Below are positions 1-15,500 of a DNA stretch of 64,000 bases, piece after piece (position 1 is the first letter of the stretch; the number at the start of each line of letters is the position of its first letter). This DNA is from Tamarix chinensis. Lineage: Eukaryota > Streptophyta > Magnoliopsida > Caryophyllales > Tamaricaceae. Where the stretch lies: assembly GCA_030549775.1 (NCBI GenBank), contig CM060175.1:65399245-65463244 (forward strand), in the 5' to 3' direction. The notes under the pieces are model-generated. The model saw only the letters and a program-made list of their open reading frames with translations. It did no database searches and had not been told where the DNA came from. The position numbers and the translations under genes are program-made.

Positions 1-3000
1 CCCTTGGTTTAACATTTATTTGGGTTATCTCGTGCACCAACCTATGTTCGTCTAGAGATAATCGACAAGCAAACAAATTTTTGTACAAATACTTACCTAA
101 TCTATGATTATGAATTCCATATTCTACCACCAGTCTCCAACCACCACAAGCATATTCCCTTCTAAGAATCCGGAATTCACAACCACACTTTTTGGTCCCA
201 GTATACCGAACACTTTCGAGGCTCACTAAAGTTTGTATTCTATAAGCACCACCTCTCTCACAACATATCTAAACTCTACCTTTTTTTTCAGCCTCTCAAT
301 ACTTAAAACCATATTACGTAGCCTTCTGATTTCTTTACCCACCTAGTTACTGAATTACAATCATTAAAAATCAAGTCTGTAGCAAATAATCCACTCCAAT
401 CAGTGTTAACTAGATCTTGATTATGTGATTAATATTCAAAATATAAAATTATAATAAATACATAAATATAAAAATGAATAAAAAATGTATGGAAATTAGT
501 CTGTTAGAGTTTAAAATTGATGGACAAATGTCCTAAAAGATTTTACCCTCTATAGGGTAAATCACCCACCAATATTAGGACCTAACAGGTGATCTGCCCA
601 TCATAGTTACCTTGTGACGAGTGAAATGCCTACTAGAGTTACCTTATGATTGGTGGTCAACCTGTCAACCTTCCCTTTTGACAGATAAATCCCCCATTAG
701 CTTTACTTTATGATAGATGAATTATCTATCAACTAAGAGTTTTAATAGGTCGGTTACCCATCAAACCAAAATAATAATAATAATTGTCTTACCATTATTT
801 TGTCGAGTTCATCTTGTTTAAAACAATTGGTAGGTTCATTATCTTCTTTCATACTTATTGTAGTCAAGGTTAAAAGAATAAAAAAAAATTGTGTGACTAA
901 TTGAGGAGAAGAGAAACAAAATATAGAGAAAATAGTTCTAAGAAAAGTAGTGAACAAATAAAATGGTCAAATTTGTGAACCAGAAGAAAAAAAAAATAAC
1001 CTCTTTTGAGGAGTATGAGCTCATAAAAAATAAAAAGGGTGTATAACTAACAACACAATATTTTATCAATGTTGATATCACATATAGGTTGTTAAACCAC
1101 TCACATGTGAGTCCACCATTTTAAAATTTGGAGCAAGGTGACAAACTAACAATACCTTGATAAAGATTAGTTATCTTATACACCCTCTCCTTGGATGATA
1201 CTAGTCAAGGTTGAATCTAAGGCAAGTGCATTTCGTCGTGAGGAAAAGTTTGCAAAAAAAAAAATTGTCAAACATATCATTAACTTGGAATATATTATCA
1301 AATTAAGATCATATATTTGTCACTTTTAATGGTACTACATCCAAGAGTAACTAGTAAATGATCCACGGTAGAAGCTATAACTTGCACCCTTGGGCATACT
1401 TGTACTACGATTATGGAAGGATACCTTTAATTGTATACTTAAGAGTTCTCCTAACTATAACCCCAAGTTTAGACGAAATATACAATATAACTTTTAATTT
1501 TTAGAAACTTACAAAATAATTTTGAGTTTTAAGGATTAAGCACCAAATTGACCTTTAGCTACAATACCCTTTAACCTAATTGTTAATTTTTAAAAATTAA
1601 AAAAATTGAAAAAAAAAAATAAGTGAGAGGTTGTGAAAAGACTACTTCATCCCTCCTTCCTTTTACACTCTAATTCCCTCCATATCTCACAACCCTTCCC
1701 CTCCTATTATATAACGTTAAATACCTAAAATATCCTTAAAAGTAATATACATCTCTCTCTGGGCCCCTCCCTCCTTACATTCTATTTTATCCTCATTCAT
1801 TGCTTATCTTCTCAACCAAATAAGGATTACACTCAACCAAGTAAATAAATAAATAAATAAAAGAAACTCGTTGAGCCTTATATTTTTCTCTAATCCTCGA
1901 ATGCACCCCTTCATCCCTCCTCCTTCATCAAACAAAATAAGGAGCAACCCCCAAATATGTCCTTTCAACTTGCACCATGCCACAAAATACCAAGAAAATA
2001 GCCACAACCTCTTAACTCTCCATTCCACCTCCACCACCTATTACCTCTCCATTCCACCACCATATCTCCATCCTCATAGCTAAGACAGCTAGTCAGTGTA
2101 GCAAAGGCAATGTTAAGTCATGCAGCTCGCAACTACTATGACACCAATGACATGTCCCAAATCTATAAATCAAAGCTTCAAATTTTAATTTTAGATCGTT
2201 CTAAGCTTAGATCTAAGATAGGTGTTGTTCGTTGGTCCAATTCAATTTTTGTGATTTTTATGGGTTCTCATAACGAAACTCTAAACAACTAATTTTGTTT
2301 AATTCAATGTTAACGCTCTCCTTTGATTTGAGTTTGCTTGCCCCAGAGCTGACCAACTAAGCTTCACGAACGGAGGCCTAAGCTTTTAGTGTTTTATTCT
2401 AGCCTCCCTACTATAACACAATCTCTCCTCATCTAAATTTCGTGGATAATCTTAAAATCAATTTTTTTTATTTAATTTAGGATTCAAATCATTGATTTAA
2501 ATCCTTTCCCCCTTTTTTTAGTATTGTCCTATATTTTGGAAAAATGTTTTAAGATAGCTTAATTGTGTTAAATTGTTTAGCTAGTTTTTAATTCATTTGG
2601 TTGTCTCAATTTAAAGAATTTTTGTAATTAATATGGTTCAAATATTGATTCGAGTCATGCAATTCAAGTCATATGTTTTATCTGGTTAAATTTGTGTAAT
2701 AAAAATAAACAAATTTAATAAAAAGAAAATAAATAGAAGTAAATAATAATATAACTACAAAAAATGTGATAGATGTCATTCACTTTTGAGGATATTTTAG
2801 ATATTTCATATTAAACAATAAAAGAGAATAAAGTATGGAAAATAGAAAAAATGATAATTACTACAGATATAGATATAATCATCATTTTACAAAAAAAAGA
2901 TTTGAATATTTTTAAAGGTAACATGTAAATATACGAATACTGTATCTAAAGGGTTACCTAATAGGTAACCTCATGCATTTCTGAAAATAGATTTATAATG

Positions 3001-3089
3001 TATATTTTATCTAAATTTAATATTATATTGCACATTTTGCCCAAAAAATTGTATTAATATAATCATAAAAAAGAAATGTGATACTACCC
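1..3089. other. Intergenic AT-rich DNA, no gene recognised
   Basis: No reading frame here has recognisable protein similarity. The DNA contains T-rich and CT-rich stretches (about 1640-2060) and a small inverted-repeat element at 1036-1187, listed separately. Short open frames in the CT-rich part reflect low-complexity sequence. Confidence 0.5.
1036..1187. mobile_element. Possible small TIR element (MITE-like)
   Basis: The left edge AGGGTGTATAACTAAC and the right edge (reverse complement AGGGTGTATAAGATAACTAA) form an imperfect terminal inverted repeat about 150 bp apart, around an AT-rich core. No clear target duplication was found, so the assignment is tentative. Confidence 0.3.
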
Positions 3090-3529
3090 CCGCTCCCTAG
3101 GAGGTAGGCCTAAAGTTCCCCATGATTTAAAGATTTCTCTTGATATGCATGCAGGAATCGGTACTGTACCTTGCGTAAAATTCCCTCATAGAATCCCAAA
3201 CATGTGACCAAAACAGCCTAGAGGAAAAATAGATGTTTCAAGAATATTTCTACAACATACAAAATTGAACAGCAATGTCAGGAAAAGAATCCTCTGTTCC
3301 CAAAGACTCGGTCAATTTTGCCATCCTTGGGTGCTCGCATCAGGTAACAGTTCTTCAAGATTTGGAGCACTTTTTAACAGTCGTAATCGCCGCTGAAAAT
3401 ATCAAATATTCACCACATGGATTTACTCTGGCTCCCAAATCTAACACACGCCCATCTTTCGAGTCCTCAGCAGGTGAGCCACGCTTCCTGAAAAGTCCGC
3501 TTCCTCATTTGAATTGAGTAGCAAAGTTC
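3090..3529 (-). other. Probable 3' untranslated region/downstream flank of PRP19
   Basis: This is the non-coding DNA directly after the PRP19 stop. It has more balanced base composition than the AT-rich DNA at lower coordinates. No clear AATAAA signal was found on the minus strand, so the polyadenylation site is not assigned. A short open frame on the plus strand (3275-3517) is not supported by any recognised similarity. Confidence 0.35.
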
Positions 3530-6500
3530 TCACGACTCCATAGGTGCATCCTGAGCGGGCAAACCAAAAATCCGTAGATTGCGATCCAATGATCCTACAG
3601 CTAAATATTTGGCATCTAGTCCAAACTTTACACTTGTCACCTTGCCTGCATTGATCATCGGCCAAACATATAAAAGAAGTGGAGATGGTTCAAAATTTCA
3701 GCCATGATACACCCAAAGGCTAAATATATAAGATGCAATTCAGAAGATTTCTTTTTCTGTTTTCCTTTCTTTTGGGGGTGAAGAAGGGAGACTGAGATTG
3801 GAAGGGGTCGTTTTGAAGTGGGGAGAGAGATGGAGAGGAAACCTGTGCCAGACAGATCAGGTAGAGTCTTGATGCAATTCCATTCCAACTTCACGCTGGC
3901 AACTTGGTAGATTCTGCAGCAAAAATCAGGGTTTCAAATATAATTAATGCTTCACAGGAACAGCCTTCTACCATAACAAAGACGAGTTCATCCTGCTGCT
4001 ACACAACCGAGATAATTTTACCAGAATTAAAATGTGCACGAGAGAATGTGAGGCAATAAAAATTAACATCAACATGGTCCTAGTTTATGGAAAAAACCAA
4101 CCTTATATCTGAGCCGCCAATTGCGAGGTAACTCCCACTATGGTCAAAATCCACTGCAAGAAAAGAGCACGGAACCACAGAGAACGGTTACTAACGCAAC
4201 TGAGAAAGGTACAAACTGGAAGAGATTGTAAAACCCTGATGAATGATGATTATTCGCACATTCTGAGATAAATATGGGACAGCATCAAGAAGCAGGATCC
4301 TGTCATTTAATCAGCAGGAAAGGGTACAAATGATGCTCATTCAGTACTAAAATCAATAAGAAAGCAACTTTGCATGCCTGTATTTGTGGCTGTATTTGAG
4401 TCGTACGGTGACAATGAGCGGAAATTCCTCAATTTTCTTAGATCCCACAGCTTGACACCATCAGAAGCTGCAGTCTGCTTGGTTCAAATAGAATGTAAAA
4501 GTACTGCAAACAGTATTTCTGCTACATACAGTCAAGAATATAGGAGCTAGGAAGGACCATACAGCAAGGAAGTATCCATTCTCCGAAAAGGATATAGCAG
4601 TTACTGGACCACTATGTCCATCAAACTTTGCTACATTTGTCTGCAAAACAAGATTGTCACGGTCAAGGGAATATTTAAGAGAAAGTAGGACTAAGGCCCT
4701 GTTTTCCTCACTTTTGTTCAGGTCTGATGAGATTATAGTAATTATAATTATTATTATTATTATCATTACTATACACAATATTATTTAAAATAATAATAAT
4801 CATATACAATAATATTCACAATAATAAATTTATTACAATAATCGTTATTATAATCATAATTATTGTCTTCATTATGATTAGAATTAATTATTATATTTAT
4901 AATAATTATTATGATCAAAATAATATTATTAGTATTATAATTATTATAAAATTTTAAAGTTTATATTATTATTATCTTTACTATTATATTATAAATTTAT
5001 AAAATTTATTATAAGAATAATAAAAATGTATATAATATTATTATTTTCATTATATTATTAATAATAATGATATTATGATCATTATTATTATCATCTTTAT
5101 TATTATATTATTTATAATAATATTATTAATTATAATAATTATAATCAATAACAATATTAATGCTTATAATAATAGTATTCATAAAAATAATAGTTATAAT
5201 AATATGATTACTCATGAAGATAATAATTATAATAAAAACCAAATTATATTCTTATTTATAATAATATTATTATCATGATTATTTATAATGATTATATATA
5301 ACAATATAATAGTATTATATATGATAATAATAAGAAGAAGAAGAAATAAAATTATATTATTATTATAATGATAATTAAATTTATCATAAATTATACTAAA
5401 TATTATTATAATATTTGTATGAATATTATAATTAATATAGTTATTATTATTATTTGCATAAGTATAATAATAATAATATAAATAATGACATTAATTAAAA
5501 TAATAATAATAATATTTCTCAATAACATTATCAAAATTAATATACTATAGCGATAACAATAAGTTCCCTTATCTCTCTTCAGCACACCACAAATCCAATC
5601 CAAAAAATCAAACGACGAATACAAGGCGTTAATCTCATACAGCTTCTACCTGATTCTTGACATCCCAAATCTTGACGACAGCCTCTGAAGTGCCTGTTCC
5701 GAGGATAAGACCATCAGGATGAAATGATGCTGATGAATACCCTGCATTGTCTGACGCATCAGAAACCTGAAAAACAAGAAAAAGACCAACTCAGAAACAG
5801 AGAGGAAGATAGTGCTTCCAACGCAACTCCCTATTCATGATTCTCCCCTGTATTATCATGACAGCATCACCTGTGTGAGGCATAAACCGCTTGAAAGATC
5901 ATAAAAGCACCATGTATTGTCAAGGGATGCAGACACTAAATATTTGTTGGTGGCATGAACGGTGACAGCTTGGACCTGTCCATGTTTTTGGCAAAAATAA
6001 GATATTATCAACTACAAAGAAAAATAATATGACTAATATCCAAAAAGAAGCAACTTAAGCATGAACTCTGACAATTTAGATCTACTAAACCAGAATCAAG
6101 GAAGCCAATTCAGTTATACAGTTCGACTGTTTAACTCCAAATAACATAAGCAATCACCTAAAAGTGATTGAAGATTCACTATCCCCCCATGCTGATAGAA
6201 TTCTAGTGGTATTCAGAAAATAGTTTCCATTATGCAAAGTCAAGATCGGAGACCAGATAAACATATCTTAGCAAACATTCCAGATACAAGGCCAGCCAAC
6301 TTTTCTCCTATCCATACAAGCATATAAATGGATGAAAATATCATAATTCTGACCAGAAGAAGCACTTATACCATTAAAACATCCTTTTTACACATAATGC
6401 ATTTTACATAGCTACCAGCTAGTGTGGGGGCATCCATGATGTGAAGATAACAGATTATCATCCATACTTCTATTTGATGTGGATTTACATACCCACTCCT

Positions 6501-9500
6501 ACATGCAACCACCATCGAATATATACCTCAAATTTGAATGAAATACTCAAGCCAAAGGATAAAAAATGGATATGAATGAAAGTGATTTCATAATGTAAAC
6601 ACTCCCAAACTACTAAGGACTCACAAAAAATTCCTCACTTGGGATCCCTCGAGAAGAAAGATACAAAGTAGACTTCCAAAGATAGAAAAAACTTTGAAGA
6701 AATTCACAAAGTATATCTTCAAAGACACAAACTCAAACTCAAAAAGAATAGAAGTTAAATAGAACTCACAAAGAGGCTTTTATTATCAACTCAACTTCAC
6801 ATTGCAAAAGGGTCGTATCTATGCCATATATATAGGCATAACCCACAAAAAGTCCAGCCAACCAACCACCCCATATTCGTGGGAATTAGGGTTTAGCTAG
6901 TTACAAATATCCTGACTAACTCCCAACAAACATTATACTACAACCAATGAAAGTAGGTCAACTATAACAGCCATTAATCCCATCTATACTAGCCGCTAAT
7001 TAGTTAGTTTTCCACATCATTTAACATCTAATTACAGCCCATAAGCCATGTCAAAATCAAGTAGGATTAGTTACAAAGTTGTTACATAAAAGCATAACTA
7101 GAAAACCCTAGCTAGCTCATTTCAAACCCAGCTGGCCGTATCTCCATATTACATGACTGTTTTTCCACATCAAAGTTGTCACCTTATCATCTTTGACTGG
7201 TCAGCAAAGTGGCCAACTCAGCAAGGCTTTGTTTAGTTGCACAAAATTGCCTATTTTACAGGATTCTTTACTTTCAAACCAAATCTTTAATAAAGTGTTT
7301 TTGACTTGAAAAACACCTCCAAGACCTTCAAGAAACGTCTAAAACATATCCAAGAACAAGTTTAGATGTATGAATGAGGATGCACCTGCACCACTATTCC
7401 TAAATAGATGTTTCAATATTTCACCTTTGTTTCATTCCCTTTATTTGAAATGCATAAAGAAAATGGCATGGGTGCAGCAATATACAGAATCAAAGAGTAC
7501 CAAATTCCATTTCACCAACTAATTATATGAAAGTTTGACCTGATCATGCATTTTCACTAGAGAAATTGCAAGCCAGTACATGCTTGACACATTCTCGACT
7601 TAGTTACATGGGAAAAGGCACCCAAAAAAAAGAGGCGATTATCAAAAAGACTAAAGGCCTAAGGGACAGGGGCATCTTCTTCTTGCAAAAAAATTTAATA
7701 CACGTTTAAACTGGCTTTTTTGACGTTTAATCAACACCAACTTAAGACATGTAAAAATAAATTAAATCATGGAACTAATTTGTAATAAAAGCAGCTAAGC
7801 TAGAGGATGACTTGATTGTCTGACTAATCATTGTGAGTTCATAGATAAAAGCCAAAAGTATATTTACTGAGAACCGACAAACTGCCTATTCTTCATCACT
7901 AACCTCACGCTTGACTTTTGCAGATAGAAAAACAAAAGAAACAAATAAAAGACAGAAAGCAAGAGGGGAGAGAGAGGAAAGAGCGAGAGAACAAAGCAGA
8001 AGGGAAGAGAGGAGTGAGGTGCATTCGTGACTGCTGCTATGCTACCACTATCACTCCATCTCTTCCACTGTTTCACACCGCTGACGACTTAAGAGCTCAA
8101 TGATGGAAGATACGATGTGCCGCAAATACGCTGCTAAATCCACCTTAATCAATGAAAGAGACACGTGACAGAAATTTCAACCCGTAATATGCAGCATCTA
8201 CTCCCTATATGACAACATGCAAATGTTCAATGAGACAGAGAGAGACGAGCCACAGGAGGGGCAGCAGCTGGCACAGAGGAAGTGTTTGCAACAAAAAGAC
8301 TGTCAAGAAAGTCTGGAAAAAAGAATAGTTTTGACTAAAATGACATTGTTTTGACCCCATTTGTTTGACAGAAATGTTTCAAAGAAAGCAAAAAGCATTT
8401 TCACTACATTTCCATCCCCAAAATGTTATTTAAACCACTTGTTCTTTGATAGGTTACACTCACTACAATCACCAACAGTTAGTAAGATATTTGGTCGAAA
8501 AGAGAGCTGGAAATTGTATTTAGATACACTAGCTACAAAGATAAACAGCATTTGAGGTTCTATAGCCTCGCCCACAGTTCCCACTGTCTCCTCCCCCTTT
8601 TCACTAATATAGACGGAAAACAGCCCCTTTGGCCTATGACTCAGCATAACGAACTTGGTGAATCACCAATTCTAATAATAAACTCCATTTTAAACACGTC
8701 AGACTATTAATTCACAATAAAAAACCAGCAGACAATTATAATAAAAATAACGGCCGCTAATAATTAACTAAAATACCCACTACAGCAATGACTAAGCTGT
8801 GTCCCCTAACCCAACAACTCAAATCTTACCCCTCCTCACGTATGTCTACCTGACCAAGGGCTTATCATTGTCCCCATGCTTCGAAGCTTCTAAGCCCTCA
8901 GGGAAAACTCATAAGTAAAAATTATGGTACATTTGGTATCAAAAGTGATGACAATGCATAAGGTAACAATGAGACGCTTTGCATCATTCATTCCAGTGTT
9001 ATTTCACTAGAAGTCAATGGATTTCCAATATATGGTAAAGAATAGGCTTTTTCACCCCACAAATCCTTGGCCAAGAAACAGAAACTTAAGATTGATGGGT
9101 TCATTAGGTATTAATGAGCAAGTAATGCACAATGTGGCCATGCAACAGGTATCCAGAGTCTTCTAAATTATGATTTCACTAAAAGTCCATTAATAGATTG
9201 CTATAAGTTATAGGTTTATGGTAACAATTAGCTGTTCTCATCACAGGCTAAACGCAAGTAACGGAAGAAATTCAGAGGTAGGACTTAGGAGACGGTCTAC
9301 AAGATGAAAATGTGCAATGTTTGCTATTTTTTGGCATGTTTTGAGTTGGGCTTGAGGACTTCACATTTTCTGATTTCCGACAGTGATGTCTTCCTTCTGA
9401 TTTAGGGTTAAGCCTGGTCCAGAGTAAAATTTTAATGATGTGTCAGAATTTTTTAGGATGTGCTAAGCACTTGAGAAAGAGCAAGCTCTAAAATTTGCAT

Positions 9501-12500
9501 AGCATAAGTTTTCCCTTCAATTTTTTCATCTATCAACTCTTTTCGTAACATCTTATCTTCTCCCTTGTAAATATTGTCACTATAAACAAAATTCATTACT
9601 CGTGTTTCAAAAGAATTATGGTGAAAAACAATAAAGCATAAGTTGGATGATTTCCAAACCAGGAAATAGCAACCTGTGTACAAAATATGCAAATAAATGA
9701 AAGTAAACAGAAAATACAAAAGATAAAAGGGGAAAAGTGATAGAAGTTGGTTGAATATAATTGTAATAAACAACAATACCTCAGCAGTGTGATCCCTTAG
9801 GGCATGCTTACAATCATAGCTCCCATTCTCTGACTGCTGCCACAATCGAACTGTCTGCAAATAATAATATCAGTATTTTGAGAGAGGAATAGAAGCAAAT
9901 GCTGCACTATTCTACAAGGTCTCCATTTCAGATCCACTCTTCTTCACAGTAGTATGGCATAAGTTATACCAGCCATAGAACTATATTGAAGATACACCAT
10001 TATGACAAAGTAATCATTAATCGCAAAGCTGAAATCACTGTTCAGCCAAAGCATCAAACATAAAATCGCTTATATGCTTTCCTCATAATCTTCCCAAGCC
10101 TTCCTTTTCTGGTCCAATATCTTATCCAGGCTAAGCACTTCTTTCTGTCACACTTCATTCAAATTGAGCCATAATAAGAAAAACTCATCACCAAGAAATC
10201 CAGATTTTCTAACATCTATATGATCATAACATTAACATACTTGGCAAATCAAGTTGCCAAAAGAAAAACAAAGATACAAAGAGAAATGGACAGACCACAA
10301 ACTGTTATATTCTTGATTTTTAGCCTCTAAATTCAGTTCCATAACAGAGACGGGATCCTGAATTCTTGGTTGATGCGAAACTTGAGACCTCATTCTTGAA
10401 TAATTCTTCTTGCAGTCGTTGCGTTTGTAACCCATAAGGATTAATGGTAGTAGAGGAATGAAGAGTAGAGGAGAGAAGAGGGAGGGGCAATCGGAGCAGC
10501 CAAGGAGAGAGGGAGAGGGACAATGGTTAGGGAACCAGGGATTAACAATTTTGTCAATCCTCCAATCTGATTATTAGTACTAAAATTAATTTAAAATTTT
10601 GAAAATATTAATTACATATATCCAAATAATTGACTAAAACATTTTTTTTTTCAAAAAGTAACATCTTTGACATTAAAATTCATACAACATTACAACCAAG
10701 TACCAAGACTGATCCATTAGGTGGATAAAACAACTATACTTGGCATTCCTATGACCAAATAAGCATCTCTAGGACAAGGCAATGGGAATGGCTTTAATCA
10801 ATGCAGCCCAATTGCATGGGACACCAGTGAAAATCTTGTTGTTTCTAGCTTTCCAGATCTCAATGATAGAGGTAACTAGCAGTCCTCGCATGAGCTGGGT
10901 TTTTAGCTTCGAACAACCATGTGTACAGGCAGCTTCTGTCAACACATAATTTTAGGTGAAAGTGCTTATCTCAAACCCATCAGGCAACTTATAGTGTAAA
11001 GGACTTTTATCATCATCAAACACCAGGCAAATAGGAGGCTCCATGCAAAAAACACACCTTTGATCCTCCATGGGAACATACTTGCTAAGTCTGCCTTTTG
11101 TGCTAGCCGACCAGCCATCTAATAAACTGATGACTAGGGGCTGCTGAGTTCTCCCATATAGTCATCCACCAGACATTTTAGGTGCTTTGCATGTCAACAA
11201 TTCGTACACTCCTGATACTATAAGGGTGGCTCTGATGCATATCTGAGAATCTCAACCGAAGTGAGGGTCTTAAACTCATAACACTTCTCAACGGCCAAGA
11301 TGTGGTACGTCCCAAATGGATCTGTTTTTGATAAATATGCTATGGATCCATTTGATCCATAGCGTGTCCTTTTTCTGAGCCAAGTTATATAGGTGTTTTC
11401 CTAATGCCAGCTGTATTCCATTTGCTAAAATCAAAGATACCAAGTCCCCTTTCGTTTTTTTTAAGACAGCATGTAGACGATGTAACTGATACTTTCCTGT
11501 TTAGTGTTGTGCTACCAGTCCAGAGCAAATTGTGGCAGGCCGCAATGAGTTGTACTGTAATAACACCTTCTTTGGTAGCAAGATACAAAATATGACAAAC
11601 TTCACAGGTGTAACCCAGTAATTCATACGTTGCAGTATCTTGTCGAGCAGAATTTGCATGTGTTGAGAATTCAACCTAGTGCTAGCAACGGGCACACCCA
11701 AGTACGTGAATGGGAGAAATCCTTGTGGAAATTCCAGGTAATTGAGGATTTGCTCTTTAGCTGATGTTTGGACTCCTCCAAAATAAACAGAGCTCTTCAG
11801 AGGGCTCATAGTCAAGCTTGATAGCACACTGAAATGCTGGAATTTATTCACAAGGCATTGAATAGATTGAAGATGCCTGACGCAAAATATTAACATATCA
11901 TCTGCAAAGGATAAGTCTATGATCTTCCATCATGTGCACAAGGGGTGGCCTCAAAACTTGGTTCTTGCCATAACATTTTCATCAGCCTAGCAAAGTACTC
12001 CATCATGACAACAAACAAATAAGGCGAAAGGGAGTCATCTTGCCTTAAACCCCTTTTCCATGGATAGGATCTAGCAAAGAGCCATTGATCATGATGGAGT
12101 ATTTCACGCTTTTGACACATAACATGATTACCTTTACCACATGGGTTGGGAGTGTAGAGCCAACATGACCTTCTCTAGAAACTCCCAGGCTTTGCGTAAA
12201 TCAACTTTCATGCATTTAGGCAAGGTATGCTTCCTTCCATACATTCGCATGAGCTAATAAAATATTTTCCTCAATAGACCTTCCCTTGATAAAAGCTGAC
12301 TAAGAGAGGACATGTTTTAGCCTGTTAGTAAGAATCTTCATGAAGACTTTGTACAGGACTATACAACATGCTATAGGTCTTAAGTCTGCCACATTTTCAA
12401 CATTAGGAGCCCCGAATATGAACGAGCATGGTTGATGTAATGAACTCGGAGAGGGAGGAAAGGAAGTAAGCTTCAATAAGAATTCTCCCAGTGACTTCTC

Positions 12501-15500
12501 CTATAACAAGCCATGCCTTCTTGAAAAAACCTAATGTGAAACCGTCCAAACACAGTAATTTGGTGTCTCTTACAGCAAAGATAGCTTCTTTAACTTCTCT
12601 TGAGAGAAAGGTATAAGAAGGGATTGTTGATGATCAAACATAATAGGACCCTCCTCTACTACTTGAGGGGAAAATATTCACTCTGTGTATCACAGTGCCC
12701 AAGGAGATCAATACAGTAATCAATGAAAGCCTTCAAAATGAGATTCAGTTCAGAAATCCAATCTCCATTCTCCCCTTTTACTCTGGCAATCATATGGTAT
12801 AGAAAAAGTCGGTATAGGCCTCCCCTTTATTAATCCAATGTGCTGCTGCCTTTTACCTAAAGAAGCTCTCCTCACATTGAGAGAGATGCTCATAGAGCTA
12901 AAGTGCTACTTTCTCTTGTTGTTGTAGCTCTAAGTTATCATGATTTGCTCTTCGAAAGGTAATAAAACTGTAGTCACATTGTTGTAAACAATATTTTATA
13001 GGTCACAAGGTTTCACCAATTTTGCATAACGTCTAACCCAAAATCTAATAAATATCACCTAATATTGCGTATTGGGACCGATATTTAATTGTATGCTCAT
13101 GGACCCGCTTGTATTGCGCTTAAGAGTTACTTGTGTAAGGCCAATTTGTTGGAAATTATGTGTAATGTTCATTATTGAGTTATCAAAATCTAGTCTTGAG
13201 GGTGAACAATTTCTTCTTCATTCTAGTGCTAGGTGTACCAGCATGTGGGTGTGATACAATGTGCAGGAAACTAGGGTCGTTGCACCTATTGAAGAAGGGT
13301 TTCTTGCCTTTATTACCCAAATGTTGGAGTAGAAGAAAGCCTGCCCAGGAATCAATGAAAGGTTCCTCTTTGAACACTATTGTTGAGCAGTTGAATTGAT
13401 AGAGTCAGGAGGGATTAACAAGTACTCTATCTAGTTTGCACATGATTCTCTTGGTACCCAATCTTCTATTGCACCAAGTGAATAGAGGGCCAGCAAAGGC
13501 TAGGTCTTGTAGCACAAGCTAATGAATACATGCGCGAAAATCAGTCTTGTAGATGGAGTAAATCCCCTTGAAACTTTTCCTCGTGGTTTAGGACAATGAC
13601 TACCTATACCAAAGTGCACATTTTAGGTGATTACCCAGTCCCACAGGCCCCTACACTCAGATACATTGTTAAAAGCATAAATAAAACCTATATAGAATGC
13701 CATTCCATCAACAGATAAAACACCTTCCATTTGGTTTTATCCCACAAACACCAAATCTGGTCATTACCATGAAAAGTTTAGTTATTTATAAATCCTCAGC
13801 TTGAGCACAAGTTTTCCTAAATCTTCATTGCCTTATTAAGCTTTATTCTTATCTCCAATAAACTAAAAGAGGAGAGATTATTGTCACTGTACCATTTAAT
13901 AAATTCCTTTTGATTGTGAGGTTCATTCAATCCTTGTACATTAGGGTGAGCAATCATTGAAGAGACGAGAGTGCTAAGGATTTTTTAGATCCACATCCTT
14001 CACCTGTAAAGGTCAAACCTCCCCTATTTGAGCCAAGACATCAAAGTACGAGGTTGTTACAAGCAGCTCAAGGTATTGGGGAAGCCCCATGTCCTTAACA
14101 TGGTTCTCCAACCAAGGCCAAAGGCCCTTGCTTCTCTACTTTTTTTCCAAACTAATGAATGGGGCTTAGCTAGGTATAGATCACCATTGTTAGGGGATTG
14201 TTGTTCACTGGTCGGCATTTGCATCATTTTTGGGCATTCATGAGGATGTTGTGGCTTTCTTTTAGGGTAGGAGGATGAAACATGCCTCACTGTATCAAAA
14301 TTCCACTCGTACATTATAAGTTGTGTTAGTATGTCACTGTCAAGATCTTAGATGCCAACATTGTCCACACATCTCTTTGTAACATCAACCCCCACAAGCA
14401 AACGGGCATAAGCAATCCTTTCCCTGCTCAATGTAAAGCCATCCATGTGTAAAGGTCACCACATCGAGCTAGCAATCTTTGCTAAAATCCTGCTAAGTGA
14501 ATCAATGTCCCAATAATCCAACGAAAGACTAAGTAATTTTATCCTAAGCAGTAGAAATTAGAATCTCTCTTTATTAAACTAAATTTTTTGATGAAAAGTC
14601 TATTCACATATTTCCATCAGAGGCAGGACAAGATCCAATCCCTATCTTTCACAGAGGCACACTTAAAGATAATGAAGACATCATCATGAAGCAACACTTT
14701 AGAAGGAATGACCGATCACCAATTATTATGTGCAAAGCACTACATCTATCCCAAGGATGGTTGATAAACAATGATGTAGCCAAAGATTGCATGTCGCCGA
14801 TCCTCAAAAGAGCTCCAAACTTTCTCTTTCCATATCTCTACACGCCATGTGTTTCCAACCAAGGTTGGGAGAATATATGCCAAAGAAGAGTTAATGTGAG
14901 TAGTGCGATTACCAATAACCTTATCCCTCCAGGAGATAAGTTGCGGCGACTTTGCATCTGACTCGGGCTAAGGGGACCCTTGAGTTATGTCCCTCGAAAG
15001 CTCTACAGACAGCCCTAACAAAGATGATGTTTGGTCTTCATCCGTACTTTTAGTTCCATCCATGGGAATAGGAACATGCATAAGTGGGGAGGAGGCCTAG
15101 TAGATTCACCCATCTTCTTAACATTGGTTGTGCACCAAATGTTAAGCTCCAAATCGAGACTTGTTACATCCTTATCAATGGATATAGAAATCTTGGGAGT
15201 ATCTGGTAACAATCCAAACCTTCGATCTAACCCTTCCATTCACCTTCATCTTCAAAGGTCCTACTCCTCTCCTTGATTGAGCCATGAGGAGGAAGGAGGG
15301 AGGAGGGAGGAGGGAGGAGAGAGAGATAGGTAGGGCTTATCCAATCTTATTATTAGTTGAGGCATAACGCCTTATTTATACTAGAGCAAAAGCTAATGGC
15401 CTTAGCGCTCATTAAAACGATTAAATAATAAGCTTCCTAATCTTATGAATATAATATCCCATTTATAACTAGACCAAATTCAGCTAATAACTTCTAGCAT

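Noticed and set aside
3441..3665. Minus-strand frame of 74 residues as an independent gene
   Set aside because: It is PRP19 exon 18 read in the wrong frame; the correct frame ends at the TGA at 3530.
5075..5624. Open frames rich in Ile/Asn on both strands
   Set aside because: They are translations of the ATT/TAT tract in PRP19 intron 13 and have no gene-like composition.
9453..9860. A 135-residue minus-strand frame taken as a separate WD40 protein
   Set aside because: Only its first 25 residues after the start are WD40 sequence; these are PRP19 exon 11, and the rest is intron 11 read through.
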